Of a stretch of 64,000 nucleotides of DNA, positions 11,693 to 24,675 are shown piece by piece (position 1 is the first letter of the stretch; each line of letters begins with the position of its first letter). The notes under the pieces were generated by a model that was not told where the DNA came from, made no database searches, and worked only from the letters and a program-made list of their open reading frames with translations. The stretch covers positions 246,034-310,033 of the forward strand of contig NZ_JACVPL010000002.1 in assembly GCF_018881925.1 (NCBI RefSeq), read 5' to 3'. The DNA is from Polynucleobacter sp. Latsch14-2. GTDB lineage: Bacteria; Pseudomonadota; Gammaproteobacteria; Burkholderiales; Burkholderiaceae. Made by a program: the position numbers and the translations under genes.

Positions 11693-12394
11693 TTACTGAG
11701 CTGCCTGTAACGATGCTTGGTCTACACGTACGCCTGCACCCATGGTGCTGCTTACGGCAACCTTCTTTAAATAAATACCTTTTGATGCAGGTGGCTTCGC
11801 CTTATTCAAAGCCTCAAGCAATGCAAGTAAGTTAGATTTCAATGCAGTTGGCTCGAATGAACGACGGCCAATGCTTGCGTGCACAATACCGGCTTTGTCC
11901 ACACGGAACTGAACTTGACCAGCTTTTGCATTTTTAACTGCAGTCGCTACATCAGGAGTTACCGTTCCAACTTTTGGATTTGGCATCAAACCACGTGGGC
12001 CCAATACTTGACCTAAAGTACCAACAATTTTCATTGTGTCTGGGGATGCAATCAAAATATCGAAATCGATTTTGCCGCCTTTAATTTGTTCAGCAAGCTC
12101 TTCCATGCCAACAATTTCTGCACCAGCAGCTTTAGCTTGTTCAGCCTTCTCGCCCTGTGCAAAAACAGCAACACGAACATGTTTACCTGTACCAGCTGGG
12201 AGCACAACAGCGCCACGCACAACTTGGTCAGATTTCTTTGCATCAATGCCCAACTGAACAGCAACGTCGATAGACTCATCAAACTTAGCGGTTGCACACT
12301 CCTTAACGAGGTTCAACGCATCTTCAAGTGAATAGAATTTATTGCGATCGACTTTAGATTGAATTGCTTTTACGCGTTTAGATAACTTAGTCAT
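11693..12394 (-). CDS. rplA: 50S ribosomal protein L1
   Basis: L1-stalk protein that moves deacylated tRNA out of the E site; a translational repressor of the rplKA mRNA in many bacteria. 233 aa, the normal length. Conserved blocks include [15 protein letters not shown] around residues 130-145 and the C-terminal [21 protein letters not shown]. The ATG lies 2 nt after the rplK stop, so the two are translationally coupled. The 236-nt gap to rplJ marks the end of the rplKA unit. Confidence 0.98.
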   Translation of the reverse strand: MTKLSKRVKAIQSKVDRNKFYSLEDALNLVKECATAKFDESIDVAVQLGIDAKKSDQVVRGAVVLPAGTGKHVRVAVFAQGEKAEQAKAAGAEIVGMEELAEQIKGGKIDFDILIASPDTMKIVGTLGQVLGPRGLMPNPKVGTVTPDVATAVKNAKAGQVQFRVDKAGIVHASIGRRSFEPTALKSNLLALLEALNKAKPPASKGIYLKKVAVSSTMGAGVRVDQASLQAAQ

Positions 12395-12396
12395 GA

Positions 12397-12828
12397 TTAG
12401 AGACCTTCCACTGTGATGCCCATAGAGCGGGCGCTACCAGCGATTGTTCTTACAGCTGCATCCATATCGGCTGCTGTCAAATCTGGCATTTTTGCTTTAG
12501 CGATTTCTTCCGCTTGAGCACGAGTAATTTTTCCTACCTTGTCGGTATGGGGACGTGGTGATCCTTTTTCGATCTTGGCAGCCTTCTTAATCATGATGGT
12601 TGCTGGCGGAGTCTTCATGATGAATGTGAAGCTCTTATCAGCGAACGCTGTAATCACGACTGGAATCGGAAGGCCTGGCTCCATGCTCTGAGTTTGAGCA
12701 TTGAACGCCTTACAAAATTCCATAATGTTCAGACCGCGCTGACCCAATGCAGGACCTACGGGTGGTGATGGATTTGCTTTACCTGCAGGAATCTGCAGCT
12801 TAATAAAGCCAATAATCTTCTTTGCCAT
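12397..12828 (-). CDS. rplK: 50S ribosomal protein L11
   Basis: Binds the GTPase-associated region of 23S rRNA and is required for RelA activation by uncharged tRNA. 143 aa, normal. The N-terminus [20 protein letters not shown], the proline-rich [19 protein letters not shown] and the C-terminal rRNA-binding [12 protein letters not shown] are all present. A 144-nt spacer separates it from nusG upstream. Confidence 0.98.
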   Translation of the reverse strand: MAKKIIGFIKLQIPAGKANPSPPVGPALGQRGLNIMEFCKAFNAQTQSMEPGLPIPVVITAFADKSFTFIMKTPPATIMIKKAAKIEKGSPRPHTDKVGKITRAQAEEIAKAKMPDLTAADMDAAVRTIAGSARSMGITVEGL

Positions 12829-12972
12829 TTGTTGCTCCTAAAAGCGCGTCTTGCCTCTTTAGGAAAGACCGCTGTTGAGTAAACGCTTCGCTAGTTTTTG
12901 GCTTTCTAGCTCCGCTCCTCGGTTATTACTAACCACTTACAACTACTGCAAAACACGGCTAAAGCCCTGTTT

Positions 12973-13545
12973 TTACATCTTTTCTACTTGGCCGAACTCC
13001 AGCTCAACTGGGGTACCGCGGCCAAAAATTGTAACAGAAACGCGCAATCTTGACTTCTCATAATTGACTTCTTCAATATTGCCGTTGAAATCAATAAATG
13101 GCCCCTCTTTAACGCGCACAATCTCGCCAACCTCAAACAAGGTCTTTGGCTTAGGTTTATCAACCCCAGCCTGCATTTGATCCATGATTTTGGCTACTTC
13201 TGCGGTAGAAATCGGGCTTGGGCGATTTCTGACGCCACCAACGAATCCAGTCACTTTTGGTGTATTTTTTACCAAATGCCAGCTTTCATCCGTCATTTCC
13301 ATTTCAATCAGAACGTAGCCTGGAAAGAAGCGGCGCTCAGATACTGACTTAGCACCTGATTTGATCTCAACGACCTCTTCAGACGGAACTAAAATTCGAC
13401 CAAATTTGTCTGCCATGCCGGAACGTCCAATGCGCTCCTCAAGGCCTCTTTTGACGCTTTTTTCCATGCCGGAATAAGCATGAATAACATACCAGCGCAT
13501 ATTGCCAGTTGCTTGTGGATTTGCGGCTAATTCAGAATCGATCAT
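12973..13545 (-). CDS. nusG: Transcription termination/antitermination protein NusG
   Basis: Binds RNA polymerase and couples it to Rho, S10 and the ribosome. 190 aa. The NGN domain spans about residues 15-115 ([19 protein letters not shown], then [11 protein letters not shown]) and the KOW domain about 130-190 ([17 protein letters not shown]). The first 15 residues are a short extension before the conserved MRWYV; an internal start at that Met is possible. It follows secE by 10 nt, the classical secE-nusG pair. Confidence 0.97.
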   Translation of the reverse strand: MIDSELAANPQATGNMRWYVIHAYSGMEKSVKRGLEERIGRSGMADKFGRILVPSEEVVEIKSGAKSVSERRFFPGYVLIEMEMTDESWHLVKNTPKVTGFVGGVRNRPSPISTAEVAKIMDQMQAGVDKPKPKTLFEVGEIVRVKEGPFIDFNGNIEEVNYEKSRLRVSVTIFGRGTPVELEFGQVEKM

Positions 13546-13555
13546 TTTTTATAAC

Positions 13556-13933
13556 TCACTTCCAGCCAAGAAAGACTGAAAAAACTAGCCATTCAATTAA
13601 TTTGTCTGCCATCCACAGAAATAGGGACATGATCAGAACAAAACCAAATACGACCATCGTCATTTGGGTAGTCTCTTTTCGAGTCGGCCAAACAACTTTT
13701 TTTACTTCGTACCAAGAATCTTTTGCATAGGCAATGAAACGGCGCCCATCGGGTGAAACAGCCACAATTAAAACTGCTACAGTAATACCGCCAAACAAAA
13801 CTGCTACGCGCACCAATAAAGACTGGTCAATGAGCGTGTAGTACAAGACTAGCGCTGCAACGACAATTAAAGCAGCGAGTCCTGAGACCCAGCTGCTCTT
13901 TTCTTCAGAGTGACTTACCGTTTGTTGAGACAT
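13556..13933 (-). CDS. secE: Preprotein translocase subunit SecE
   Basis: Inner-membrane subunit of the SecYEG channel. 125 aa with three hydrophobic segments (about residues 17-35, 40-58 and 95-118), the three-helix form of Gammaproteobacteria and Betaproteobacteria. The conserved cytoplasmic amphipathic stretch ahead of the last helix, SWYEVKKVVWPTRKET, is intact. It lies between tRNA-Trp and nusG on the minus strand. Confidence 0.96.
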   Translation of the reverse strand: MSQQTVSHSEEKSSWVSGLAALIVVAALVLYYTLIDQSLLVRVAVLFGGITVAVLIVAVSPDGRRFIAYAKDSWYEVKKVVWPTRKETTQMTMVVFGFVLIMSLFLWMADKLIEWLVFSVFLGWK

Positions 13934-13953
13934 ATTACTTTCTGTTCAAATCG

Positions 13954-14029
13954 TGGCAGGGGCGGAGGGCATCGAACCCCCAACCTTTGGTTTTGGAGAC
14001 CAACGCTCTGCCAATTGAGCTACACCCCT
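13954..14029 (-). tRNA. tRNA-Trp (CCA anticodon)
   Basis: A 76-nt cloverleaf with encoded 3' CCA. Acceptor arm AGGGGTG/CGCCCCT with discriminator G, D-loop GCTCAATTGGCAGAGC, anticodon loop CTCCAAA giving CCA, T-loop GGTTCGATG. It lies between tuf and secE, as in many proteobacteria, and is probably processed from the tuf-secE transcript. Confidence 0.97.
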
Positions 14030-14043
14030 TTATTACTAACTAC

Positions 14044-15234
14044 TTAAGCCAAAACCTTGCTAACCACTCCGGAGCCAACAGTGCGGCCACCTTCACGGAT
14101 CGCAAAACGCAAACCTTCATCCATCGCGATTGGTGCGATGAGTTTGACGGTAATTTCTACGTTATCGCCTGGCATAACCATTTCTTTATCTTTTGGCAAC
14201 TCGATCGAACCGGTTACGTCCGTTGTACGGAAGTAGAACTGTGGACGATAGTTGTTAAAGAATGGAGTGTGACGACCACCTTCATCTTTACCCAAGATAT
14301 AAACTTGAGCTGTAAAGTGAGTATGTGGAGTGATTGAGCCTGGCTTAGCCAATACTTGACCACGTTCAACTTCTTCACGTTTTGTACCGCGCAATAAGAT
14401 ACCAACGTTATCGCCTGCTTGACCTTGGTCGAGCAATTTGCGGAACATTTCAACGCCAGTACAAGTTGTCTTAAGGGTTGGTTTGATACCAATGATTTCA
14501 ATCTCTTCGCCAACCTTAACAATACCGCGCTCGATACGACCAGTCACTACAGTACCGCGACCAGAGATAGAGAACACATCTTCTACTGGCATCAAGAAGG
14601 CACCGTCAACAGCGCGATCTGGAGTAGGAATAAAAGTATCTAAAGCTTCAGCCAATTTCATAATGGCTTGCTCACCCAATTCGCCTTTGTCGCCGTCAAG
14701 GGCTAACTTAGCAGAACCATGGATGATTGGTGTGTCATCACCAGGAAATTCATATTTAGTTAGAAGCTCACGAACTTCCATTTCAACGAGTTCTAACAAT
14801 TCAGCGTCATCAACCATGTCGCATTTGTTCAAGAAAACGATGATGTATGGAACGCCTACTTGGCGCGCCAAGAGGATGTGCTCACGAGTTTGTGGCATTG
14901 GGCCGTCAGCAGCAGACACCACCAAGATAGCGCCGTCCATTTGGGCAGCACCAGTAATCATGTTCTTAACGTAGTCAGCATGTCCTGGGCAATCAACGTG
15001 AGCGTAGTGACGATTTGCTGTCTCATACTCAACGTGCGCTGTATTAATCGTAATACCACGTGCTTTTTCTTCAGGAGCAGCATCGATCTGATCGTATGCT
15101 TTTGCTTCGCCACCAAATGCTTTTGAGAGCACGGTTGCAATCGCTGCTGTTAATGTGGTCTTACCGTGGTCAACGTGACCAATGGTGCCTACGTTTACGT
15201 GCGGTTTTGTCCGCTCAAACTTTTCTTTTGCCAT
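14044..15234 (-). CDS. tuf: Elongation factor Tu
   Basis: GTPase that delivers aminoacyl-tRNA to the ribosomal A site. 396 aa, the standard betaproteobacterial length. The P-loop GHVDHGKT is at residues 19-26, DCPGH near 81-85 and NKCDMVD near 136-142; domains 2 and 3 are complete and the protein ends [10 protein letters not shown]. It sits in the tRNA-Tyr/Gly/Thr-tuf-tRNA-Trp-secE arrangement. A second tuf often follows fusA in this group, but that position is outside the window. Confidence 0.98.
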   Translation of the reverse strand: MAKEKFERTKPHVNVGTIGHVDHGKTTLTAAIATVLSKAFGGEAKAYDQIDAAPEEKARGITINTAHVEYETANRHYAHVDCPGHADYVKNMITGAAQMDGAILVVSAADGPMPQTREHILLARQVGVPYIIVFLNKCDMVDDAELLELVEMEVRELLTKYEFPGDDTPIIHGSAKLALDGDKGELGEQAIMKLAEALDTFIPTPDRAVDGAFLMPVEDVFSISGRGTVVTGRIERGIVKVGEEIEIIGIKPTLKTTCTGVEMFRKLLDQGQAGDNVGILLRGTKREEVERGQVLAKPGSITPHTHFTAQVYILGKDEGGRHTPFFNNYRPQFYFRTTDVTGSIELPKDKEMVMPGDNVEITVKLIAPIAMDEGLRFAIREGGRTVGSGVVSKVLA

Positions 15235-15323
15235 TTTTTGTCTGCCTTTAGTTAACTCAATAAACCAACTCGGTTACACAAATGTAATAAACATGTACTA
15301 CACAATTTTTAATGCATAAAGCC

Positions 15324-15398
<75 letters not shown>

Positions 15399-15417
15399 CA
15401 ATCTACTACTGCAATCT

Positions 15418-15491
15418 TGGAGCGGGATAAGAGAATCGAACTCTTGACCGAAGATTGGAAATCTGCTGTTTTACCATTAAACTAATCCCGC
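15418..15491 (-). tRNA. tRNA-Gly (TCC anticodon)
   Basis: A 74-nt cloverleaf with encoded CCA. Acceptor GCGGGAT/ATCCCGC, discriminator T, anticodon loop TTTCCAA (anticodon TCC). It lies 19 nt from tRNA-Thr and 5 nt from tRNA-Tyr in one transcript leading to tuf. Confidence 0.97.
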
Positions 15492-15496
15492 ACATC

Positions 15497-15581
15497 TGGT
15501 GGAGGGGGTAGGATTCGAACCTACGTAGGCATAGCCAACAGATTTACAGTCTGCCTCCTTTAGCCGCTCGGACACCCCTCC
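15497..15581 (-). tRNA. tRNA-Tyr (GTA anticodon)
   Basis: An 85-nt class II tRNA with encoded CCA. Acceptor GGAGGGG/CCCCTCC, anticodon loop CTGTAAA (GTA), long variable arm TTGGCTATGCCTACGTAGG region. First gene of the tRNA-Tyr/Gly/Thr-tuf transcript; a promoter lies directly upstream. Confidence 0.97.
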
Positions 15582-15592
15582 GCGAACCCAAT

Positions 15593-15621
15593 ATTCTGAC
15601 TCCAAATGGAGTTTGTGTCAA
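15593..15621 (-). promoter_or_regulatory. Promoter of tRNA-Tyr-Gly-Thr-tuf
   Basis: On the minus strand a perfect -35 TTGACA (15616-15621) is followed by 17 nt and a -10 CAGAAT (15593-15598; 4 of 6 matches). The predicted transcription start is about 5 nt before tRNA-Tyr. It lies just past the rrn terminator, so tRNA-tuf transcription can be independent of the rRNA operon. Confidence 0.65.
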
Positions 15622-15644
15622 TCTCTCTAAACGTTTTCACAAGT

Positions 15645-15675
15645 AAAAACGCCCAGACCTAAGAGGGTCTGGGCG
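15645..15675 (-). terminator. Rho-independent terminator of the rRNA operon
   Basis: Perfect 10-bp GC-rich stem, CGCCCAGACC at 15650-15659 and GGTCTGGGCG at 15666-15675, with a 6-nt loop and a TTTTT run on the minus strand (15649-15645). It ends rrn transcription just after 5S. Confidence 0.93.
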
Positions 15676-15684
15676 TCGCATTGG

Positions 15685-15801
15685 TGCCCGGCAGTTACCT
15701 ACTTTCACACGGGTAATCCGCACTATCATCGGCGTAAAGTCGTTTCACTGTCCTGTTCGGGATGGGAAGGAGTGGTTCCAACTTGCTATGGTCACCGGGC
15801 G
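15685..15801 (-). rRNA. rrf: 5S ribosomal RNA
   Basis: About 115 nt. The 5' arm GCCCGGTGACCATAGC and 3' arm ending CTGCCGGGC pair to form helix I; internal 5S motifs such as GAACAGGACAGTGAAACG on the minus strand are present. Ends are estimated from helix pairing to within a few bases. Third rRNA of the operon. Confidence 0.95.
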
Positions 15802-15889
15802 TAGAGGGTTGAGTTGTTGATTTATCAACAACTCTATTTGAGTAAGCATGTAATAAGGATGCAGATTAAATCTGGCAAACATCCAACAC

Positions 15890-15905
15890 AATAGTGCTGG
15901 TTATA

Positions 15906-15913
<8 letters not shown>
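15890..15913 (-). repeat. Processing stem of 23S rRNA, 3' arm
   Basis: The sequence around ACAATAGTGCTGGTTATAGG is the inverted complement of 18772-18797 on the far side of 23S rRNA. Together they form a long helix enclosing 23S, as expected for RNase III pre-rRNA processing. Confidence 0.8.
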
Positions 15914-18771
<2,858 letters not shown>

Positions 18772-18779
<8 letters not shown>

Positions 18780-18797
18780 TATAACGAGCACCATTGC
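18772..18797 (-). repeat. Processing stem of 23S rRNA, 5' arm
   Basis: Partner of the arm at 15890-15913 across 23S rRNA; the match runs through CTTGATCCTATAACGAGCAC on the plus strand with a few mismatches. Confidence 0.8.
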
Positions 18798-18972
18798 TAG
18801 TAACCGTTACAGGTTTTACTTCTACTTCTGACATGTTTGCCGTAATCCAAACTATAAGTACTTTTTAAGAACTTTGTAAAACTCGTTTGTATTACTGATT
18901 GATGATTCAATCTTTACCCTTATTACATTGTCTAATGTTCTCTCAAAGAAACATTAGACACTTTGCTTACTC

Positions 18973-18989
18973 AAATTTTTAAAGAACAG
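18973..18989 (-). promoter_or_regulatory. boxA antitermination element upstream of 23S
   Basis: On the minus strand TGTTCTTTAAAAATTTG, close to the boxA consensus TGCTCTTTAAA, in the 16S-23S spacer between tRNA-Ala and 23S. boxA binds NusB/S10 and allows Rho-resistant rRNA transcription. A second copy is in the 16S leader. The remainder of the 267-nt spacer is AT-rich with no gene seen. Confidence 0.8.
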
Positions 18990-19046
18990 CCATAAATGGC
19001 AAAACTAAACAATCTAATAATCGCTTAGTTTTGACATTTAGATAGT

Positions 19047-19122
19047 TGGTGGAGGATGACGGGATCGAACCGACGACCCCCTGCTTGCAAAGCAGGTGCT
19101 CTCCCAGCTGAGCTAATCCCCC
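19047..19122 (-). tRNA. tRNA-Ala (TGC anticodon)
   Basis: A 76-nt cloverleaf with encoded CCA; acceptor GGGGGAT/ATCCTCC, anticodon loop TTTGCAA (TGC). Located in the 16S-23S spacer, the standard second spacer tRNA. Confidence 0.97.
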
Positions 19123-19154
19123 AACGTTCCACATAGTCCATATCACTTCTGATT

Positions 19155-19231
19155 TGGTGGGTCTGGTAGGACTTGAACCTACGACCCCTGCGTTATCAAC
19201 ACAGTGCTCTAACCAGCTGAGCTACAGACCC
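19155..19231 (-). tRNA. tRNA-Ile (GAT anticodon)
   Basis: A 77-nt cloverleaf with encoded CCA; acceptor GGGTCTG/CAGACCC, anticodon loop TTGATAA (GAT). First spacer tRNA, 3' to 16S. Confidence 0.97.
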
Positions 19232-19240
19232 GTGGCTTTT

Positions 19241-19266
19241 ATTGTGAACCGATAAGTGTGGGCACT
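19241..19266 (-). repeat. Processing stem of 16S rRNA, 3' arm
   Basis: ATTGTGAACCGATAAGTGTG and the next bases are the inverted complement, with few mismatches, of 20951-20977 in the 16S leader. The two arms form the RNase III helix that encloses pre-16S rRNA. Confidence 0.85.
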
Positions 19267-19286
19267 AAAGCTCCAGCATCTTTCTC

Positions 19287-20822
<1,536 letters not shown>

Positions 20823-20950
20823 AATTCCTGTGATCCTTGCGGATCGTCGCACTCATTCAAGAAATTGACTTGGTAATAAAACCAAATCTTTTTACTGTCT
20901 ATGAGTACTATTTATTTACATCTGTCCCGAAGGACTTGATGCTTTCACTT

Positions 20951-20977
20951 AGTACCCACAATTATCGGTTCACTAAT
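20951..20977 (-). repeat. Processing stem of 16S rRNA, 5' arm
   Basis: AGTACCCACAATTATCGGTT and following bases pair with 19241-19266 across 16S rRNA to form the pre-16S processing helix. Confidence 0.85.
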
Positions 20978-20990
20978 TTTTAAAGAGGGC
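20976..20990 (-). promoter_or_regulatory. boxA antitermination element in the 16S leader
   Basis: On the minus strand CCCTCTTTAAAAATT, a boxA match lying between the rrn promoter and 16S, next to the 5' processing arm. Its copy at 18973-18989 supports the assignment. Confidence 0.8.
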
Positions 20991-21035
20991 TGACTTGTTT
21001 TGCATTTCTTAAAAAACATTCAGCAGAGAGGTGAG

Positions 21036-21064
21036 ACTATATCCCACAAATTTAGGGTCGTCAA
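21036..21064 (-). promoter_or_regulatory. rRNA operon promoter
   Basis: On the minus strand a near-perfect sigma-70 promoter: -35 TTGACG (21059-21064), 17-nt spacer, -10 TATAGT (21036-21041), with an AT-rich upstream tract (about 21080-21180) that could serve as an UP element. The predicted start is near 21029, giving a leader of about 205 nt. The rest of the 487-nt gap 20823-21309 holds this leader and AT-rich sequence; no gene is seen. Confidence 0.88.
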
Positions 21065-21309
21065 CACCTTTCGTAGTCTTTTTCTTCAAAAAGCACTTGT
21101 TTTTTCTGATTTTAAAAATAAAACCAGCTAAATCAATAAGATATGAATTTAAAAAATATTTAACTTTTTTTAAAAATTTAAGGGTTTTGGAGTATTCATA
21201 TACTTTTCTTTACTAAGACCCTCTTTTTTTGCCTCTCTAACGGTGCATATCTTAGATAAAACCTAGGGAAAACCCTGTAATTTTATCAATTTCCTGCTAA
21301 TATATTGCT

Positions 21310-21966
21310 ATGCACAATAAACTAGCGAAGAGTCACTCACCCAAGCGCCCCAATGCTGGTGGGGGTCTCGTTCCAGTTCGAGAACTTCATGCTGGCCATA
21401 GGTCCACCATACTTCATCACTTTTTACAACTAAATGAAGATGATCGCCGCCTGCGTTTTGGGACACATACCCCCAATGAGGTTATCGAACGGTATGTTGA
21501 AGGCCTAGACTTCAATCAGGATGCTATTTTTGGCATCTTTGATACTGAGTTGAATATTGTTGGGTTAGCTCACCTTGCTTACCTTCCTGTCTTTAAAAGC
21601 AAAGGGCGTGCTGCTGAGTTTGGTGTTTCGGTACTACCGGAGGGCAGGGGACGAGGGCTTGGAACCGCTTTACTAGCGCGTGCAGCAGTTCACTCGCGCA
21701 ATACTCGTATTGAAACGTTGTTTGTTCATTGCCTGGCAAATAACAAAGCCATGATGCATTTGGCACAAAAAGCGGGTATGAGTGTTGAATATGCTTATGG
21801 TGATGCAGATGCCTATTTGAAGCTATTGCCTGCCAACTCCAGCACAATTGTTCAAGAAGCGGCAAACGAGCAGTGGGCTGATTTCGACTACGCGCTCAAG
21901 GAAAATTTGAAGCGCTCTCATCATGCTTGGAGCTGGTGGTTAGGTCAGCCAACAACTGCGCCTTAA
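21310..21966 (+). CDS. GNAT family N-acetyltransferase
   Basis: 218 aa. The fold transfers an acetyl group from acetyl-CoA to an amine; the substrate is not predictable. The acetyl-CoA motif A is clear around residues 110-125 (VLPEGRGRGLGTALLARA), followed by NNKAMMHLAQKAGM, the typical beta5-alpha4 region. The last 45 residues are an extension rich in Trp and Ala. There is no strong Shine-Dalgarno before ATG 21310. It diverges from the rRNA operon, and its 3' end overlaps the convergent cytochrome gene by 4 nt. Confidence 0.85.
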   Translation: MHNKLAKSHSPKRPNAGGGLVPVRELHAGHRSTILHHFLQLNEDDRRLRFGTHTPNEVIERYVEGLDFNQDAIFGIFDTELNIVGLAHLAYLPVFKSKGRAAEFGVSVLPEGRGRGLGTALLARAAVHSRNTRIETLFVHCLANNKAMMHLAQKAGMSVEYAYGDADAYLKLLPANSSTIVQEAANEQWADFDYALKENLKRSHHAWSWWLGQPTTAP

Positions 21967-22313
21967 TTATTGTCAGGCGCACCCTGCAAAATCCAAAATA
22001 CAAGCAGCGAAAGCTCAGCATCACTTAACTTGGCATTAGCAGGCATTGGTACCACTCCCCACGAGCCAGCTCCACCTTTTTGAATTTTGTTTTTTAAAAA
22101 AATGTTTGCACTAGGATTGCTTTTATATTTAGCAGCAACATCGCGAAAGCTTGGACCAACTATTTTTTTATTGACTGCGTGACAACCTAAGCAGGCATTT
22201 TGTTTCGCAATGGAAAGTGCCCCGCCAATACTGTCAGTCGCTTGCGCAATCTGCATGCCCGCAAAGAAAAGGGCAGCCATAAAAGCCGCCCTCACGTGCC
22301 CAACCAAAGTCAT
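21963..22313 (-). CDS. Small periplasmic class I cytochrome c
   Basis: 116 aa with a Sec signal peptide (about residues 1-25, ending AQA). One haem-attachment motif CLGCH near residues 41-45 and a probable axial Met in VVPMPANAKLSD near residue 90, the c551/c552 pattern. It probably shuttles electrons in the periplasm. It is downstream of the BON lipoprotein gene (22-nt gap) and ends by overlapping the convergent GNAT gene by 4 nt. The partner enzyme is not evident from context. Confidence 0.9.
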   Translation of the reverse strand: MTLVGHVRAAFMAALFFAGMQIAQATDSIGGALSIAKQNACLGCHAVNKKIVGPSFRDVAAKYKSNPSANIFLKNKIQKGGAGSWGVVPMPANAKLSDAELSLLVFWILQGAPDNN

Positions 22314-22335
22314 ATGTTGCGTTGATTACAAATAC

Positions 22336-22989
22336 TTACTGAAATTTTGGCGGACTTGATGGTTGAGTCTCATCTGCTTTGCCTTGCTTTTCTAAGCGCA
22401 CCTTCTCCGCATCGGAGATGATGTCAAAATAGACAAAAACTTCTTTCACACCACTGGAGTTGCTCGCCACTTTCTTTGCAATGTCAGCTTCTTTTTGCGT
22501 CAAGATTCCCATTAGATAGACGCTGCTGCCCTCAGCAACAATTGCCATCGAGTTCGAAGGCAATTCCTCCGTAAAAATCATTTGGGTCTTGATCTTTGAC
22601 TCAAGGTAAGAGTCATTGGCGCGGGCCGTATAGCTACTATTAGGGCCTATTACCAGCTCGTTATACACGCTACGAGCGTTCTTCATTGCTTTTACATAAG
22701 CCCCGGCCTCGCCTTTAATGTCAGCGTCCTTTACCTCGCCAGTGAGCAATACTTTCTGGTTAAACGAAGTGACATTAATGTGGGCGTTATCACCGAATCT
22801 TTTAGCTAGCGCGTTAACAGACTCAAGCTCAATGCCTTTATCGATTGCTTGAACACTCGCACTGCGTCGATCTGCAAGAATCGCTGCGCTTGCAGCAACA
22901 CCGCCTACAGCAAGCACACCGCAAGCCGATAAAAAGGAGGTGAGAATTAACATGACAACTAATTTACTTGCGGGTTTAATTTGCATCAT
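22336..22989 (-). CDS. BON-domain lipoprotein, DolP (YraP)-like
   Basis: 217 aa. The N-terminal signal ends in a lipobox, FLSACG, with Cys near residue 23, so an outer-membrane lipoprotein is expected. Two BON domains follow (about residues 50-115 and 125-190), a fold that binds phospholipid; E. coli DolP supports outer-membrane integrity. The neighbours diaA/gmhA-like and rsmI match the E. coli rsmI-lpoA-yraN-diaA-dolP order, without lpoA and yraN. Identity as DolP is inferred from domain plan and synteny. Confidence 0.88.
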   Translation of the reverse strand: MMQIKPASKLVVMLILTSFLSACGVLAVGGVAASAAILADRRSASVQAIDKGIELESVNALAKRFGDNAHINVTSFNQKVLLTGEVKDADIKGEAGAYVKAMKNARSVYNELVIGPNSSYTARANDSYLESKIKTQMIFTEELPSNSMAIVAEGSSVYLMGILTQKEADIAKKVASNSSGVKEVFVYFDIISDAEKVRLEKQGKADETQPSSPPKFQ

Positions 22990-23015
22990 GAACGCTTTCT
23001 ATTTTAAGGGTGCCA

Positions 23016-23618
23016 TTAATCAAGCAGTATGTGATCAACGCCATCACACAAACTGTGCAACAACACTAAATGTGTTTCTTGAATTCGTGCAGTACGAGTA
23101 GAGGGGGCACAAAGATGAATATCATTCTTGTCCAATAGGCTTGCGATTTTTCCGCCGCCATTTCCGGTAAGGGCAATAATTTTGATGCCCATTTTTTTCG
23201 CCACTTCAATGGCCCTTACTACATTTTTAGAATTGCCCGATGTAGAGATGCCCAAGAGTATGTCGCCGCTTTTGCCCAGACCTCGGACTTGCTTGCTAAA
23301 TACCTCGTCATAACTGTAATCATTACCAACAGCGGTCAAGATAGAAGTGTCTGTTGTTAAGGCAATTGCAGCAAGCTCCTGACGTTCGCGCTCAAAACGC
23401 CCAATCAATTCGGCTGCAAAGTGTTGTGCATCGGCGGCGGATCCGCCATTACCACAAGCCATAACCTTACCGCCAGCGCGCAAGCATTCAACCATTGCCA
23501 GCACACCCACTGCAACCGACTCTGGAAGCACTTTCTCAGCCTCTTGCTTGACTGCAATGCTGTCTAAAAAATGTTGGGATGCGCGCTTACGCAGGCGTTC
23601 AATCGTATTTTTATCCAT
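23016..23618 (-). CDS. SIS-domain protein, phosphoheptose isomerase / DiaA family
   Basis: 200 aa. The sugar-isomerase motif MACGNGGSAADAQHFAAELI lies near residues 53-72 and GISTSGNSKNV near 123-133. GmhA isomerises sedoheptulose 7-phosphate for LPS heptose; the paralogue DiaA binds DnaA and stimulates initiation. Sequence alone does not separate the two. Synteny with dolP and rsmI favours the DiaA position. The 26-nt gap to the BON gene suggests an operon. Confidence 0.85.
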   Translation of the reverse strand: MDKNTIERLRKRASQHFLDSIAVKQEAEKVLPESVAVGVLAMVECLRAGGKVMACGNGGSAADAQHFAAELIGRFERERQELAAIALTTDTSILTAVGNDYSYDEVFSKQVRGLGKSGDILLGISTSGNSKNVVRAIEVAKKMGIKIIALTGNGGGKIASLLDKNDIHLCAPSTRTARIQETHLVLLHSLCDGVDHILLD

Positions 23619-23724
23619 AACAATATTATGCGCTAAAGCGGAGGCTTTTTCCGCAAGCTGCCAACGAAAGTAAAAGCGACGTATTCTCTTACTTATTAAC
23701 TAATCCTCCGCAAGATTTCTATAC

Positions 23725-24630
23725 ATGGAACTGAGCTCATTTGACTTTCTAAAGCAGCAAGATTTGCCTGCTGGGGCCCTCTACATGGTAGCCACTCCAA
23801 TTGGTAATTTGGGTGACATCACGATGCGAGCTCTGCACATACTCAATGCTGTTGATGGCATAGCCTGTGAAGACACGCGACATAGTGCCGCCTTACTTCA
23901 GCAATTTGGTATTCATAAGAAATGCCTCGCCTTGCATGAACACAATGAAATGAGTGGGGCACAAACAGTGATCCGGCATCTGGCACAGAATGAGCGCTGG
24001 GCCTATATCTCTGACGCAGGAACTCCGGGTGTTTCAGATCCCGGAGCAAGACTGGTCGATGAGGTGCAAAAGGCGGGCTTCCGGGTTGTGCCTATCCCGG
24101 GGGCAAGCGCCGTATCTTCGGCCGTCTCAATCGGCGGTTCTGTCTTATTTAACTCTGACGGACGCTTCCAGTTTTTAGGTTTTTGGCCGAACAAATCAAA
24201 AGAGCGTGATGCTCTGGTTCTGAACATTCGCACCAGTGCAAATACGAGCATCTTTTTTGAATCGCCACACCATATCAAGGAAACTCTCCGAGTTTTGTCG
24301 GACGCCCTAGAAGCAGATCGTCAATTAGTAGTAGGCCGTGAGCTGACTAAAAAATTTGAGCAAATTATTTCTATGCGGGCCAGTGAAATTCCACAGTGGC
24401 TTGAAGACGCCAGTAGCCTCAAGGGTGAATTTATTATTTTAGTTGCAGGGCGCCCAGCCAGTGCTGATGAGGCTCCAGAGCATGCATCCCTCTTGTTGTG
24501 GGCCAACACCTTAAGCCCATACCTTGGTAGCAAAGAAATCGCTGCCGTGCTTGCTCAAGCCTTGGGGCTTTCTAAAAAAGAAGCCTATCAAATTGCCTTA
24601 GATGCAAAAGTTTCTAGTGGCGAGAAATAA
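23725..24630 (+). CDS. rsmI: 16S rRNA (cytidine-1402-2'-O)-methyltransferase RsmI
   Basis: Methylates the 2'-OH of C1402 in the P site of 16S rRNA with S-adenosylmethionine. 301 aa, close to the family length. The tetrapyrrole-methylase fold is shown by ATPIGNLGDITMRA at about residues 23-36, CEDTRHSA near 50-57 and the SAM loop ISDAGTPGVSDPGARLV near 93-109. It diverges from the SIS gene (106-nt gap) and ends in a bidirectional terminator shared with the cytochrome gene. Confidence 0.96.
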   Translation: MELSSFDFLKQQDLPAGALYMVATPIGNLGDITMRALHILNAVDGIACEDTRHSAALLQQFGIHKKCLALHEHNEMSGAQTVIRHLAQNERWAYISDAGTPGVSDPGARLVDEVQKAGFRVVPIPGASAVSSAVSIGGSVLFNSDGRFQFLGFWPNKSKERDALVLNIRTSANTSIFFESPHHIKETLRVLSDALEADRQLVVGRELTKKFEQIISMRASEIPQWLEDASSLKGEFIILVAGRPASADEAPEHASLLLWANTLSPYLGSKEIAAVLAQALGLSKKEAYQIALDAKVSSGEK

Positions 24631-24655
24631 AAAAGCTGGCATATAGCCAGCTTTT
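24631..24655. terminator. Bidirectional terminator between rsmI and cytochrome c5 gene
   Basis: AAAAGCTGGC (24631-24640), 5-nt loop, GCCAGCTTTT (24646-24655). The stem has an A-run on one side and a T-run on the other, so it can stop both rsmI (plus) and the convergent cytochrome gene (minus). Confidence 0.92.
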
Positions 24656-24675
24656 TTATTTGCGCTGACAAAAAT

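Noticed and set aside
14438..14974. 178-codon plus-strand frame opposite tuf
   Set aside because: Antisense shadow of the highly biased tuf coding sequence; no family resemblance.
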